In this document: piece by piece, positions 17,253 to 26,412 of the stretch
Layout of the letters: the number at the start of each line of letters is the position of its first letter
How positions within the stretch are numbered: position 1 is the stretch's first letter
From: an uncultured Acidobacteriota bacterium
Lineage (GTDB): Bacteria > Acidobacteriota > Terriglobia > Terriglobales > Acidobacteriaceae
DNA length: 64,000 nt
Direction of reading: 5' to 3'
Assembly: GCA_903873705.1 (NCBI GenBank)
Contig: CAIQPK010000048.1
Coordinates: forward strand, 1 to 64,000
Notes under the pieces: generated by a model
Database searches by the model: none
The model's input: only the letters and a program-made list of their open reading frames with translations
What the model was told of the DNA's origin: nothing
Program-made: the position numbers and the translations under genes

Positions 17253-17480
17253 CTAGACGCCGGTGAGGTTGGTGGGTGTGGTGTTGCACTGCCAGCCCTG
17301 GCGGGCGTGGGAGCCGTCGCAGAAGGGGCGCTTTTCGCTAAGGCCACAACGGCAGAGGCTGATGGCGGGCTTGCCGGTCAGGTCCCACTCCTTGCCGTCG
17401 GCGTCCTTGAGGATGATGTGGCCTTCGACCCGCAGGGGGCCGTTGGGGCGCACGGTGATGTGAACTGGTTCGTCTGCCAT
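17253..17480 (-). CDS. CDGSH iron-sulfur domain protein
   Basis: This 75-residue protein ends in the CDGSH [2Fe-2S] site: CRCGLSEKRPFCDGSH, with three cysteines and one histidine as ligands. It also carries an N-terminal strand region typical of small bacterial CDGSH proteins. It probably transfers electrons or clusters in the cytoplasm. The ATG at 17480 has GGAGG ten bases upstream; an in-frame TTG nine bases earlier is too close to it. Confidence 0.92.
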   Translation of the reverse strand: MADEPVHITVRPNGPLRVEGHIILKDADGKEWDLTGKPAISLCRCGLSEKRPFCDGSHARQGWQCNTTPTNLTGV

Positions 17481-17537
17481 GGTGCTCAAGCCTCCGTTGT
17501 TAGAGCTCAGGATAGCAGCCGAAGCCGTGGAACGCGG

Positions 17538-17810
17538 CTAGTTGAGGTCGACCATGACGTCATCGACGAAGCAGTAGCCCCAGGTCTCCCCGGGCTCTAC
17601 CGAGCGCATGACGGGATGGGCGGAGGTGTGGAAGTGCCTGGTGGCGTGCTTGTTTTTGGAGGAGTCGCAGCAGCCGACGTGGCCGCAGTTGAGGCACTCG
17701 CGGAGGTGGACCCAGGTGTCGCCCATGGCGATGCACTCAGCGCAGCCTTTTTTGTAACTCGTTGAAGGCGACGGGGTGGGCTTCAAATCTTCGAAATGCG
17801 AACAGGCCAT
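17538..17810 (-). CDS. UBP-type zinc-finger protein
   Basis: This 90-residue protein is essentially one ZnF-UBP domain: GCAECIAMGDTWVHLREC, CLNCGHVGCCDSSKNKHATRHF and HTSAHPVMRSVEPGETWGYC. In eukaryotes the fold binds the ubiquitin C-terminus; stand-alone bacterial versions are common and of unknown role. Cysteine and histidine ligands are all present. It shares direction with the CDGSH gene 57 bases downstream. Confidence 0.9.
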   Translation of the reverse strand: MACSHFEDLKPTPSPSTSYKKGCAECIAMGDTWVHLRECLNCGHVGCCDSSKNKHATRHFHTSAHPVMRSVEPGETWGYCFVDDVMVDLN

Positions 17811-17946
17811 TTCTTGTCTCTTTTCTGTTTTTGTGTGCGCTGGACGACAGTCTTAATGGCCCCTGTCAACGTATCCCTTAAACCTTACCTTCTTCGTTGA
17901 GCAGTATGAAAAGGAGACCATGAGAGCTACGGTTCATCAGCGTGCG

Positions 17947-18684
17947 CTACGCCGCGTTGAGACACGCCCTTTGCGCGGCCAGCAGATCGGCTATGCCCTT
18001 GCCCGCCATGTCGAGCATCTGGTCAAGCTGCGCGCGCGTGTAGGTTCCCTTCTCGGCCGTGGCCTGGGTTTCGACGAGGCCACCGTCAGCCGTCATCACC
18101 ACATTCATATCGACTTCGGCGCGGGAGTCCTCTTCGTAGGCGAGGTCGAGCAGGACTCGGCCATCGACGACGCCGACCGATGTTGCGGCCACCATCTGTA
18201 TGAGCGGCGATTGCTTGAGTGTGCCGGCAGCGACGAGCTGATTGAGAGCGATCGCCAGAGCGGTGCAGGCGCCAGTGATGGCCGCGGTGCGGGTGCCGCC
18301 GTCGGCCTGCAGAACGTCGCAATCGAGGATGACGGTGCGCTCGCCGAGGAGCTTCATGTCGACGACCGAGCGGAGGCTGCGGCCGATGAGGCGCTGGATT
18401 TCGTGGGTGCGGCCGCCGATTTTGCCGCGCTCGCTCTCGCGGGCGGTGCGGGTGAGGGTGGCGCGGGGCAGCATGCCGTACTCGGCTGTGACCCAGCCGC
18501 GGCCGGAGTTGCGCATCCAGCCGGGGACGCCGGTGTCGATGGTGGCGTTGCAGAGGACGCGGGTGTGGCCAACCTCGATGAGGACCGAGCCTTCGGCGGT
18601 TTGCACGAAGCCGGGGGTGAGCTTGAGGGTGCGTCCCTGATCGGGAGCGCGGTTTCCGTTACGGAAAAAAGTGTCTTCTGCCAT
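17947..18684 (-). CDS. rph: Ribonuclease PH
   Basis: This 245-residue phosphorolytic 3'-5' exoribonuclease trims tRNA 3' ends. Family landmarks are [40 protein letters not shown], the phosphate-site [25 protein letters not shown] and [18 protein letters not shown]. It is divergent from the two-component operon and shares the 338-base regulatory gap with it. Confidence 0.95.
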   Translation of the reverse strand: MAEDTFFRNGNRAPDQGRTLKLTPGFVQTAEGSVLIEVGHTRVLCNATIDTGVPGWMRNSGRGWVTAEYGMLPRATLTRTARESERGKIGGRTHEIQRLIGRSLRSVVDMKLLGERTVILDCDVLQADGGTRTAAITGACTALAIALNQLVAAGTLKQSPLIQMVAATSVGVVDGRVLLDLAYEEDSRAEVDMNVVMTADGGLVETQATAEKGTYTRAQLDQMLDMAGKGIADLLAAQRACLNAA

Positions 18685-19022
18685 TTGACCATTATAGGAA
18701 CGGGAGAGACTTTTCCAGACCGGGCCTTGATTCTCCCATTTCGGGACTCCTCTCCCGCTTTGGGAATCAAAACAAGCGTCTTCTTTTCAGGAAGATGCTC
18801 ACCACGTGACATAAAATCGCTCCCATTTCGGTATAAGACTGCTATCCCAAATTGGGTGGGTATTTCGTAACCATCCCCATCTCGACAAGACTTGATGTTT
18901 CAAATCAGCAACTTACGCAACGCTTCCCGGTTTGGCACTTGAATTGATATAGGTTTCGTCAACGACTAATCCCCGCGCGCTCTCGCGCTAGAGTTAGTTC
19001 AAAAGAAGATGGAGCAAGATCC
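18685..19022. promoter_or_regulatory. Divergent rph / two-component regulatory region with repeated TCCC-N5-GGGA sites
   Basis: This gene-free gap contains four inverted-repeat sites of the form TCCC-N5-GGGA: 18734-18746 (exact), 18753-18765 (exact), 18821-18833 (one mismatch) and 18845-18857 (one mismatch). Further downstream lies a sigma54-like element. The gap precedes an operon encoding an NtrC-type activator, so the sites are probable upstream activating sequences for that protein. rph reads in the opposite direction and may also be affected. Confidence 0.6.
18933..18948 (+). promoter_or_regulatory. Candidate sigma54 (-24/-12) promoter
   Basis: TGGCAC (18933-18938), five bases, then TTGAT (18944-18948) matches the TGGCAC-N5-TTGC consensus with correct GG-to-G spacing and one change (GC to GA at -12). 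It lies 75-200 bases downstream of the palindromic sites, the usual enhancer distance. The predicted mRNA start is about 60 bases ahead of the kinase ATG. Confidence 0.5.
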
Positions 19023-19817
19023 ATGCAGGCATCCCCGTTGAGCAGTCGGGCCGCACGGTATTCCGATCATCCTGGCATTTGTTTTGCCGAAACCGAAGGG
19101 CCCGGCCTGGCCCACGATGCAGGAAACCTGCTGGAAGCGCTGATGTTGTACTGCGAGCTGCTGGACGTTCCGGGGGTGCTTCGGCCGGAACATCAGCACT
19201 ATGCGCGGGAGTTGAAGCTGATTTCCGAGCGCAGCGGAGCGCTGATCCGCCGGCTGCTGGAAGGCCTGAACGAGAACCGCGTCCGAACGCCGGCTTCGAA
19301 ATTGAAATCGAGGAAGCTTTCGGTGGCGGCGGTGGTGCGGTCGTTCACGCCGGTGCTGCGGTCGCTGGCGGCTCCGGAGACGGCTCTGTCGGTGCATGTG
19401 GCACCGGGACTTCCGTCGCTCCCGTTCGCGGGGGAGGTGCTGGAGCGGATACTGGTGAACCTGACGCGCAACGCGGCCACGGCGCTGGGGGCGCATTATC
19501 GCGGTGGCGACGCGGACCGCAAGAGCCCGGGCCATATTGACATCGCCCTCCGGGGCGGCGAAGGAATCCTGACGCTGGTGATTACCGACAACGGGCCGGG
19601 GATGCCAGAGGATGTGGTCGCGGCGTTTCTGCAGCCGGGACCGGTTCCCGCGGGTATGCTGGGCAGCATCGGGCACAAGGTGGTACGCGACCTGGTGGCG
19701 TCGACGGGTGGGCGACTGGAGATCACGGCGGAGCCGGGCACCGGAACGACCTTGCGGATCGACTGGCCAACGTTCGATGCCAGGGCGTCATCCATGGAAG
19801 GCGTTGCCACATGGTGA
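19023..19817 (+). CDS. Histidine kinase without sensor domain
   Basis: This 264-residue protein has a DHp-like helix pair with the phospho-acceptor His31 in GLAHDAGNLLEAL. An ATPase domain follows with the N box (LVNLTRNAATAL, Asn150), G1 box DNGPGMPE (189-196), and GSIGHKVVRDLV. There is no membrane segment or input domain, so it must receive its signal from a partner. GGAG is eight bases before the ATG. It overlaps the response-regulator gene by seven bases. Confidence 0.88.
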   Translation: MQASPLSSRAARYSDHPGICFAETEGPGLAHDAGNLLEALMLYCELLDVPGVLRPEHQHYARELKLISERSGALIRRLLEGLNENRVRTPASKLKSRKLSVAAVVRSFTPVLRSLAAPETALSVHVAPGLPSLPFAGEVLERILVNLTRNAATALGAHYRGGDADRKSPGHIDIALRGGEGILTLVITDNGPGMPEDVVAAFLQPGPVPAGMLGSIGHKVVRDLVASTGGRLEITAEPGTGTTLRIDWPTFDARASSMEGVATW

Positions 19818-21322
19818 CGGAAAAGATGGATACGGCGCTCCGCGTGGCCGGGCCGGGAGCGGGCACGGCTTTGACTGGGACAGCAACGTTTGCGGGGGCG
19901 ACGCCCCTGAATATGGAGCGGCAGAGCTCACTGCAGCTACTGGTGGTGGACGACGATGCGCCGGTTCGGAATGCCTGCGCGGAGATTGCAACGGGGATGG
20001 GGTTTATTACGCACGTGGCGGACGCGGTGCCTTCGGCAAGGGCCCACCTGCAGCGTTATCCGGTGGACGTGATGCTGCTGGACCTGAAGCTGCCGGGCGG
20101 CGGCGGGTTGATGCTGCTGGAAGAGGTAAAGGCGAAGTATCCGGAAGCAGCGGTGGTGGTGATGACGGCGTTTGCGACCGTGGCGTCCGCGGTGGAGGCC
20201 ATGCGCACCGGGGCAACGGATTATCTGACCAAGCCCTTTGCGCTGGAAGAGCTGGCGACGGTGCTGGAGCGTTCGGCGCAGCGGCGGCACTTCGACATGG
20301 AGTCGCGGGCGCTGCGGGAGCGGCTGCGGACCCAACACGGGATGGGCAACCTGATCGGGCGGACGCCGGAGATGGAGAAGCTGTATCGGATCCTGTCGAA
20401 GGTGGCGTTTACAACGCATCCGGTGCTGATCCTGGGGGAGTCGGGTACGGGGAAAGAGCTGGTGGCGCGGTCGATTCACTTCAACGGCAACAACTCGACC
20501 AAGCCGTTTATCCCGGTGGACTGCGGTTCGCTGGTGCCGACACTGATTGAGAGCGAGTTGTTCGGGTATGTGAAGGGCGCGTTTACGGGGGCGAACAAGA
20601 GCCGGGACGGACTGCTGGTTTCGGCTGAGGGTGGGACTTTGTTCCTCGATGAAATTGGCGAGTTGCCGCTGGACCTGCAAGCCAAGTTGCTGCGGGCGTT
20701 ACAAGAGAAAGAAGTGCGGCCGGTGGGGGCGACGAGCAGCGTGCCGTTTTCGGCGCGGGTGCTGGCGGCGACCAATCGCGACCTGGCGCAGATGGTGGAG
20801 CGGGGCCAGTTCCGCAAGGACCTGTTCTTTCGGTTGAATGTGGTGAACGTGCGGATTCCTCCGTTACGCGATCGGCGGGGCGACATTCCTCTGTTGGCGG
20901 CAGCGGCGCTGGAACGGATGCGGCGGGAGAACAGCGTGACATACACGTTTGCCGACGACGCGTTGCGGTTGATGAGCGAGTACGACTGGCCGGGCAATGT
21001 GCGCGAGCTGGAGCATGCGATCGAGCGGGCATGCGCGCTTTCGAGCGGGCCGGTGCTGCATATGGGCGACTTTCCGACGCAGCTGCAGGAGCATGAGTTC
21101 CATCGTGAACGGCAGGCGACGACGGCGGCGGCGGTGGCGCAGACGGCAGAGGTTGCCGTGGTGCAGTCCATTGCGGAGATGGAGCGGCAGGCGATCCTGA
21201 ATACCATCCGGCAGTTGAACGGCGACAAGCTGATGGCGGCGAAGCTGCTGGGTATCGGCAAGACGACGCTGTACCGGAAGTTGAAGGAGTACGGGATTGA
21301 TGAAGCCGATGAGCTGGGCTGA
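19811..21322 (+). CDS. NtrC-family sigma54-dependent response regulator
   Basis: This 503-residue activator has three domains. The receiver (about 42-155) has the acidic pocket VVDDD and phospho-acceptor Asp91. The AAA+ domain (about 178-410) has Walker A GESGTGKE (207-214) and the sigma54-contact loop GAFTGA (254-259). The C-terminal Fis-type helix-turn-helix (about 455-500) reads NTIRQLNGDKLMAAKLLGIGKTTLYRKL. It should activate sigma54 promoters when phosphorylated by the kinase encoded upstream. The ATG at 19811 overlaps the kinase gene; an internal ATG at 19913 just before the receiver is an alternative. Confidence 0.95.
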   Translation: MVTEKMDTALRVAGPGAGTALTGTATFAGATPLNMERQSSLQLLVVDDDAPVRNACAEIATGMGFITHVADAVPSARAHLQRYPVDVMLLDLKLPGGGGLMLLEEVKAKYPEAAVVVMTAFATVASAVEAMRTGATDYLTKPFALEELATVLERSAQRRHFDMESRALRERLRTQHGMGNLIGRTPEMEKLYRILSKVAFTTHPVLILGESGTGKELVARSIHFNGNNSTKPFIPVDCGSLVPTLIESELFGYVKGAFTGANKSRDGLLVSAEGGTLFLDEIGELPLDLQAKLLRALQEKEVRPVGATSSVPFSARVLAATNRDLAQMVERGQFRKDLFFRLNVVNVRIPPLRDRRGDIPLLAAAALERMRRENSVTYTFADDALRLMSEYDWPGNVRELEHAIERACALSSGPVLHMGDFPTQLQEHEFHRERQATTAAAVAQTAEVAVVQSIAEMERQAILNTIRQLNGDKLMAAKLLGIGKTTLYRKLKEYGIDEADELG

Positions 21323-21336
21323 GGAAGGGGCGCGCC

Positions 21337-21819
21337 ATGCCTTATAACATTCTGGTGATCGCTCCGGCGGCCGCAGCGGAAGCGGTGGCGGAGGCGTTGC
21401 GCGGAGAACTGGGAGCCGAGGTGGAGATTGCTCCGCAGCGGCGCGCAGGACTGGCGGCGCTGCGGCGGCGGGAGTATGCGCTGGTGGTGCTGGAGGAATC
21501 CCTGGCCGAGGCGGAGCCGGGAAGCTCGGAGCTGCTGTATCAGAACGCCGGTGCGGCGCCGGTGGTGGAGATTGACTTCAGTGCGGGGTCTCCGCGCGTG
21601 CTTCGCCACGGGGGGTCTGCCCGGGCGCGCCGCGCGCTGGATGCTGTGCGGGCCCGCACGGCGGCGGTGGCTGAGGTGCAAAACGAGCTGGGCGGTCTGC
21701 TGACCGGGTTGTTGCTGGAGGCGCAGCTGGCGGTGCGGGAGGCGTCGCCGGAGCATGCCTGGCGGCTGAATCACCTGGTGGAGCTGGCGGTGGACCTGCG
21801 GAAACGGTTGCGGGCGTAA
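21337..21819 (+). CDS. Degenerate receiver / dimerisation-like protein of the two-component operon
   Basis: This 160-residue protein is the third gene of the operon, 14 bases after the regulator, with AGGAAGGGG upstream of the ATG. The first half (3-85) has the strand-helix rhythm of a receiver domain (YNILVIAP...YALVVLEES), but glutamates 53-54 stand where the phospho-acceptor aspartate is expected. The second half (about 108-160) resembles the DHp helices of the neighbouring kinase: VQNELGGLLTGLLLEAQL against LAHDAGNLLEALMLYCEL. Asn116 stands in place of the histidine. It may modulate the kinase or regulator. The assignment is by pattern only. Confidence 0.65.
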   Translation: MPYNILVIAPAAAAEAVAEALRGELGAEVEIAPQRRAGLAALRRREYALVVLEESLAEAEPGSSELLYQNAGAAPVVEIDFSAGSPRVLRHGGSARARRALDAVRARTAAVAEVQNELGGLLTGLLLEAQLAVREASPEHAWRLNHLVELAVDLRKRLRA

Positions 21820-22085
21820 GCGGATGCGGGTCGCGTAGCCAGCTGTGAGCTCAAGCGGCAGGCTAAGCCGGCACCCGGTCGTAGCGGCAACGCATCGGCG
21901 AAGAGCGCGGGAGAGAGGCGGGCTTTGACGCGCGCAGTTCGGGCTGCATCCTATGAGCACTGTGCGGTCGGGCCTCGCCAGTGCGCCGGTTGAGGCCGTA
22001 TGCTAGACACGACAACTGTTTGTTGCAGCCCTGACGGATGGCGGTTTCAACCGGCTCGCAGGCGCGCACTGCAAGGAGAATCTAC

Positions 22086-23444
22086 TTGGCCGTCCCCGTT
22101 CAGAACGTTTCCGCACCTGGCATTGGCGACAACTACCAGGTGAAAACCGATACGCGCGCGATGACCGTGACGACGGCCCTGTTTTTCATGGTGGGGTTCC
22201 TGACCTGCCTGAATGACGTGGTGAGTCCGCACCTGAAGTCGATCTTCGAACTTAATTACAAGCAAGTTCAGATGGTTCCGTTCTGCTTCTTCCTGTCGTA
22301 CTTCGTTTTCAGCTATCCCGCGGGCAAGCTGGTAGACCGATTCGGCTACAAGAAGACGATGGTGATCGGGCTGCTGGTGATGGCGTGCGGTGCGGCCGGA
22401 TTTCTTCCCGCCGCGCATTACGCGCAGTTTTCCATTTTCCTGGCGGCCGATATTGTTCTGGCTGCGGGCATGACGGCCGTGCAGGTTGCGGTGAATCCTT
22501 ACGTGACGGTGATCGGCCCGGCGGCGACGGCTTCGAGTCGCCTGAACCTCACGCAGGCGTTCAACTCGGTCGGCACTTTCGTTGCGCCGTTCATTGGCGG
22601 GCTGCTGATCCTGGGCGGCGCTGCGCCACTTCCTGTGGATCAGTTGCACCTGATGTCTGCCGCTCAGCGTCAGGCCTACAACGTAGGGCAGGCGGATACG
22701 GTGCGGCTGCCGTACATCATCATTACCGTGGCGCTGGTGCTGATTGCAATTGCGCTGGGTGCGATCAAGCTGCGCCAGCAAACGGGCATGGCCGAGATGA
22801 CGCAGGACTTCCGTCCGGGCGCGTTTGCCGAGGCGCTCAGCCGTCCGAAGTCGATCTGGAGCCATCCGTGGGTGATCTTCGCGGCCATCGGGTTGTTTGT
22901 GTACGTTGGCGCGGAAGTATCGATCGGCAACCTGTTGATCAACTACATGGGACTGCCGGATATTGCGGGGTTACGGGAGGCCGTGGCGACGCGCTTTCTG
23001 ATGTGCTACTGGGGCGGAGCGATGGTGGGCCGGTTCATCGGGGCTGCGGTGTTGCAGCGCGTGAAGACGGGGTCACTCTTGTTCGTCGCAGGCGTGTGCG
23101 CGTTCTGCCTGGGGCTGACGTCGGTGCTGACGCATGGGCACCTGGCGATGGCGGCGATCCTGGCGGTGGGCTTCTGCAACTCGATCATGTTCCCTTCGAT
23201 CTTTACGCTGGGCGTGCAGGGGCTGGGGCCGCTGACCAGCAAGGGATCGTCGCTGCTGATTGCGGCGATTGTGGGTGGAGCGATCATTCCGCTGGCGCAG
23301 GGCGCGCTGGCGGACAAGATCGGGCTGCATCCGTCGTTTATTATTCCGACCCTTTGCTACATCTACATTGCGGGGTTTGGGTTTGCGGCGCGGAAGCGTC
23401 CGCTGGCGAGCGACGATCTGTTGATCAGCGATCCGGCGGCATAG
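22086..23444 (+). CDS. FHS-family sugar permease (FucP/GluP-like MFS)
   Basis: This 452-residue, 12-helix major facilitator resembles L-fucose and glucose/galactose:H+ symporters. Landmarks include FFMVGFLTCLNDVVSPHLK (helix 1), SYPAGKLVDRFGYKK after helix 2, NPYVTVIG, and LTQAFNSVGTFVAPFIGG. The start is a TTG at 22086 with AGGAG seven bases upstream; the frame extends further upstream without a better site. No catabolic genes flank it, so the sugar is unknown. Confidence 0.85.
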   Translation: MAVPVQNVSAPGIGDNYQVKTDTRAMTVTTALFFMVGFLTCLNDVVSPHLKSIFELNYKQVQMVPFCFFLSYFVFSYPAGKLVDRFGYKKTMVIGLLVMACGAAGFLPAAHYAQFSIFLAADIVLAAGMTAVQVAVNPYVTVIGPAATASSRLNLTQAFNSVGTFVAPFIGGLLILGGAAPLPVDQLHLMSAAQRQAYNVGQADTVRLPYIIITVALVLIAIALGAIKLRQQTGMAEMTQDFRPGAFAEALSRPKSIWSHPWVIFAAIGLFVYVGAEVSIGNLLINYMGLPDIAGLREAVATRFLMCYWGGAMVGRFIGAAVLQRVKTGSLLFVAGVCAFCLGLTSVLTHGHLAMAAILAVGFCNSIMFPSIFTLGVQGLGPLTSKGSSLLIAAIVGGAIIPLAQGALADKIGLHPSFIIPTLCYIYIAGFGFAARKRPLASDDLLISDPAA

Positions 23445-23470
23445 ACTTTCCCAGCTTACCTACCAAGCTT

Positions 23471-23497
23471 CCCGCCCGGAGGTGCCTGCTGGGCGGG
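23471..23497. terminator. Hairpin between convergent permease and secreted-protein genes
   Basis: CCCGCCC (23471-23477) and GGGCGGG (23491-23497) form a seven-bp G+C stem between the permease stop (23444) and the minus-strand stop at 23500. No strong T tract is present, so termination strength is uncertain. Confidence 0.4.
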
Positions 23498-23499
23498 GT

Positions 23500-26412
23500 C
23501 TACGGGGTCTTCGTTAGCCCGAGGGAGAGGAAGCCTTGCGTGCCGGTGACGGCGGCGATGTTGATGACCGAGGGGATGCCGGGTAGCTCCAGAGGTGTGA
23601 TGGTCACTCGGCCGGTGGGGTCGGTGGTCAACGTCTGTTTTGAGGATGCCAGGACCGGAGCGGCGGGGCATCGACCGGCAGTGGGACAGACGCCTTGCAA
23701 GGCATCGACTGTTTGATAAATCGAGACTGGGGCTCCCTGGAGGGGATGGCCGGTGAGATCGGTGACCTGCAGCGTTATGGGAGCCAGCGTCGATGAGGCG
23801 GTGATGCTCTGGCCCGTGCCGCCGATAGCGGTGATGACCCACTGGGCGGGGTCGATGCTGAAGATGTGGCTGGTTGCGCAGAGGGTGATCCAGGCGCATC
23901 CGGTTACGGTGGCGTGAGTTCCTCCAACGAGGCCCGTGGTTGAGGCGGTGAGGGTTGCGGTTCCGGTGGGGTCGGTGAGGGTGGTGGTGAGACTGAGGTT
24001 GAGGCCGTTAGTTGCCGTCCAGATGATGGGAAGGCCGGCAACGGAGGCGGCGTCCTGGCTGACGTGGACGCTGACGGGCCAGGTGGCGGGTGCGGCGGCG
24101 GCGAGGTAGAGCGGCGCGCTAAGGGCGGTGATGAGGCGGACGGGGTCGACCGCAGTGACCGTGGCCTGGACGCTGGCACCGCCGCTGAGTTCGGTGGCGG
24201 TGAGGGTGAGGGTGCCCGGGGCTGTTGCGGTAAGGGCGGACTGGATGAGGCCGTTTGCGTCAGTGGTGAGGGTGCAGGTGGAGGCGTTGCAAGCGGCGAA
24301 GGTGGCGGCAGCCCCGGAGGCAGTGAATCTGACTGGAGTTCCAGTCGCCGGGGTGGTGCCGTCGCTCAGGAAAACATGGACGGCGAAGGGTGTCGACGAG
24401 GCGAGGCCGGTTTCGATCTGGTTTGGGGCGGAGACGAGGGAGATAGCGTCTATGCCGGTGCCACCGTAGCTAAGCGCGGCCTGGATGGTAGTGGAACCGC
24501 CGGTCGTCGGGTCGTTGACGGTGACGTCGGCAGAGCCGGTGGCGGTCATGTTGGCGGCGAGCATCGTGGGCGCGGTGGCGACGATCTGCGTTGCCGTGGT
24601 GCTGATGATGGCGGCGGGGACGCCGTTGATGGTGACGACGTTGCCGTTACGGAAGCCGGTGCCGGTGAGGGTGATGCGGCCTCCGCCGACGCCTAGCTGG
24701 GTGGGGGCGAGGGTGTCGGCGTAGAGGAGGCGGGCTTTGTAGACGAAGTCGGGGCGGCCGTGGCCGCGCTGGTCGGCGATAGCAATGCGGAAGGATTGCG
24801 CGGTGGTGGTGGCCGCCATGGAGAGTTGCGTCATACCGATGACGCGGCCATTGAGCGGGCTTGGCGTAGCGCCGACGGTAGGCAGCGTGCCGGACGGATC
24901 ACTCGACTTCCAGACGCCGAGCAGGAGGTGGGCCTTGGCGCTGGAGCCGATGCCGGCTTCGTCGACGGCAGTGGCTTCCAGCGTCCAGGTGCGGTTGGGT
25001 TTGACGTTGACCGTGGGCCAGGAAGCGTGGGCGTCGGCGCAGAGGAGGCCGGTCCACCAGCCGGTGGGGTCGATGGGGACGGGGGCGGTTTCGTAGCCGT
25101 CTCTACCGGTATTGCAGGTGGATGCCGCATTTTGGGGCGGAGCGTCGACGCGGGCGACCGCGCCATTGTGCTCCAGCCCGTCATAGATGGTAGTGGGGGT
25201 TCCGGAGATGCCGGTTGGGCTACCGATGTAGGGGGCGATGGCGTAGTCACCGGAGTAGAGCGGGTTGATGGGTTCGGTGGTGACGTACAGTGACTCCCAG
25301 CCGGACGGGCCGATGATGGGCACGCTCTGCATCACGTACAAGCCCTCCTGCGTCCCGTTGGGCGTGCCGGATCTGGCGGTCGCGCTGACCGGTTTGCCGG
25401 AGACGGGGTTGCCGGCGTTCTGCTGATGCATGGCGCCGGAGACGGCTGAGATCATTTCAAAGGCGTCGGGGTTAGTGAAGGAAACCTGGAGGCGGAGGAC
25501 GACGTTGACGGCATCCATGCCCTGGCCGGTGGGGAAGGTGATCTGGCCGAAGAGCGCGAGCGCGTTGGAGGAGGAGAGCGTCTTGCCCGAAGTGAGGTTG
25601 GCGGCGGTGACGGGATACATGTTGGCGAGAGTGGAGAGGTCGTCGGTACGGAGGGTGAAGGGCTGGGCCATGCACTTCCAGGAGTAGGGGCCGCACAGGA
25701 CGTCAATGGGGTGCATGACGGGCCAGTGGGCGATTTCAGCGGCGGTGGGAACGCTGGCGCCGGTGAAAACATTGTCGTTCAGCTGCGACCACCCAACGCC
25801 GAGGATGCGGCCGAAGGCGCGCATGAGCTGATATTGCATCTGGGTAAGCTGGTCGGGGCTGGAGCCGACGCAGCGGCCGTTGAGGATGAGCAGGGCGTGA
25901 TCGATTGTGCCGGCGGGGTCGAAGCCGTCGACGCTTTCTACGACGCCGTTCTGACGACAGCCGCTGGGAGTGCTGGCCCCGGAGCCGAGAAGGGTGTCGA
26001 TCACGCTGCCGTCGGTATCGTAAATGACGGCGATGGGAATGGCGCGGTAGTTGACGGCTTTGACGTCGTCAGGAAAGACGACGGTGGTGCCGTTGAAGTA
26101 GGTGTTGTCGCTGGTGACGTGCTCGGCGAGCGTTCCGCCCTGGGTCAGGGTGAGGGCGGAGGTGGGGACGTTCCACACTGCGGCAGCAGCTGCCACCATG
26201 GCGTCGGCCTGCGCATGGGTGACGTTGGCGTTGAGGTTGCCGGGGTCAGTGAAGTAGCGAGGCGTGAGCGTGAAAAAAGTGACCGCGCTGCCCGGGTTGG
26301 CGGTGTAAAAGGGCTGGCCGGTGAACCAGCGTGGGCCACCGGCGTGGGCGGTAGCGGCAGCCAGCAGGAGCAGGAGAAAACAGCCGGCGCGACGGAGGCT
26401 ATCGAGAGGCAT
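23500..26412 (-). CDS. Large secreted Ig/IPT-repeat protein with degenerate matrixin-like motif
   Basis: This 970-residue protein has a signal peptide (CFLLLLLAAATAHAGG). Residues 25-285 resemble the catalytic part of secreted matrixin-like metalloproteases, but the expected HExxHxxGxxH reads RAFGRILGVGW at 198-208, so all zinc ligands and the catalytic Glu are gone. Further on are an IPT/TIG-like repeat (about 590-690: LGVGGGRITLTGTGFRNG) and several Ig-like/invasin-type repeats (about 700-960). It is probably an extracellular binding protein. The ATG at 26412 overlaps the upstream gene by 14 bases, so the two are co-translated. Confidence 0.8.
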   Translation of the reverse strand: MPLDSLRRAGCFLLLLLAAATAHAGGPRWFTGQPFYTANPGSAVTFFTLTPRYFTDPGNLNANVTHAQADAMVAAAAAVWNVPTSALTLTQGGTLAEHVTSDNTYFNGTTVVFPDDVKAVNYRAIPIAVIYDTDGSVIDTLLGSGASTPSGCRQNGVVESVDGFDPAGTIDHALLILNGRCVGSSPDQLTQMQYQLMRAFGRILGVGWSQLNDNVFTGASVPTAAEIAHWPVMHPIDVLCGPYSWKCMAQPFTLRTDDLSTLANMYPVTAANLTSGKTLSSSNALALFGQITFPTGQGMDAVNVVLRLQVSFTNPDAFEMISAVSGAMHQQNAGNPVSGKPVSATARSGTPNGTQEGLYVMQSVPIIGPSGWESLYVTTEPINPLYSGDYAIAPYIGSPTGISGTPTTIYDGLEHNGAVARVDAPPQNAASTCNTGRDGYETAPVPIDPTGWWTGLLCADAHASWPTVNVKPNRTWTLEATAVDEAGIGSSAKAHLLLGVWKSSDPSGTLPTVGATPSPLNGRVIGMTQLSMAATTTAQSFRIAIADQRGHGRPDFVYKARLLYADTLAPTQLGVGGGRITLTGTGFRNGNVVTINGVPAAIISTTATQIVATAPTMLAANMTATGSADVTVNDPTTGGSTTIQAALSYGGTGIDAISLVSAPNQIETGLASSTPFAVHVFLSDGTTPATGTPVRFTASGAAATFAACNASTCTLTTDANGLIQSALTATAPGTLTLTATELSGGASVQATVTAVDPVRLITALSAPLYLAAAAPATWPVSVHVSQDAASVAGLPIIWTATNGLNLSLTTTLTDPTGTATLTASTTGLVGGTHATVTGCAWITLCATSHIFSIDPAQWVITAIGGTGQSITASSTLAPITLQVTDLTGHPLQGAPVSIYQTVDALQGVCPTAGRCPAAPVLASSKQTLTTDPTGRVTITPLELPGIPSVINIAAVTGTQGFLSLGLTKTP

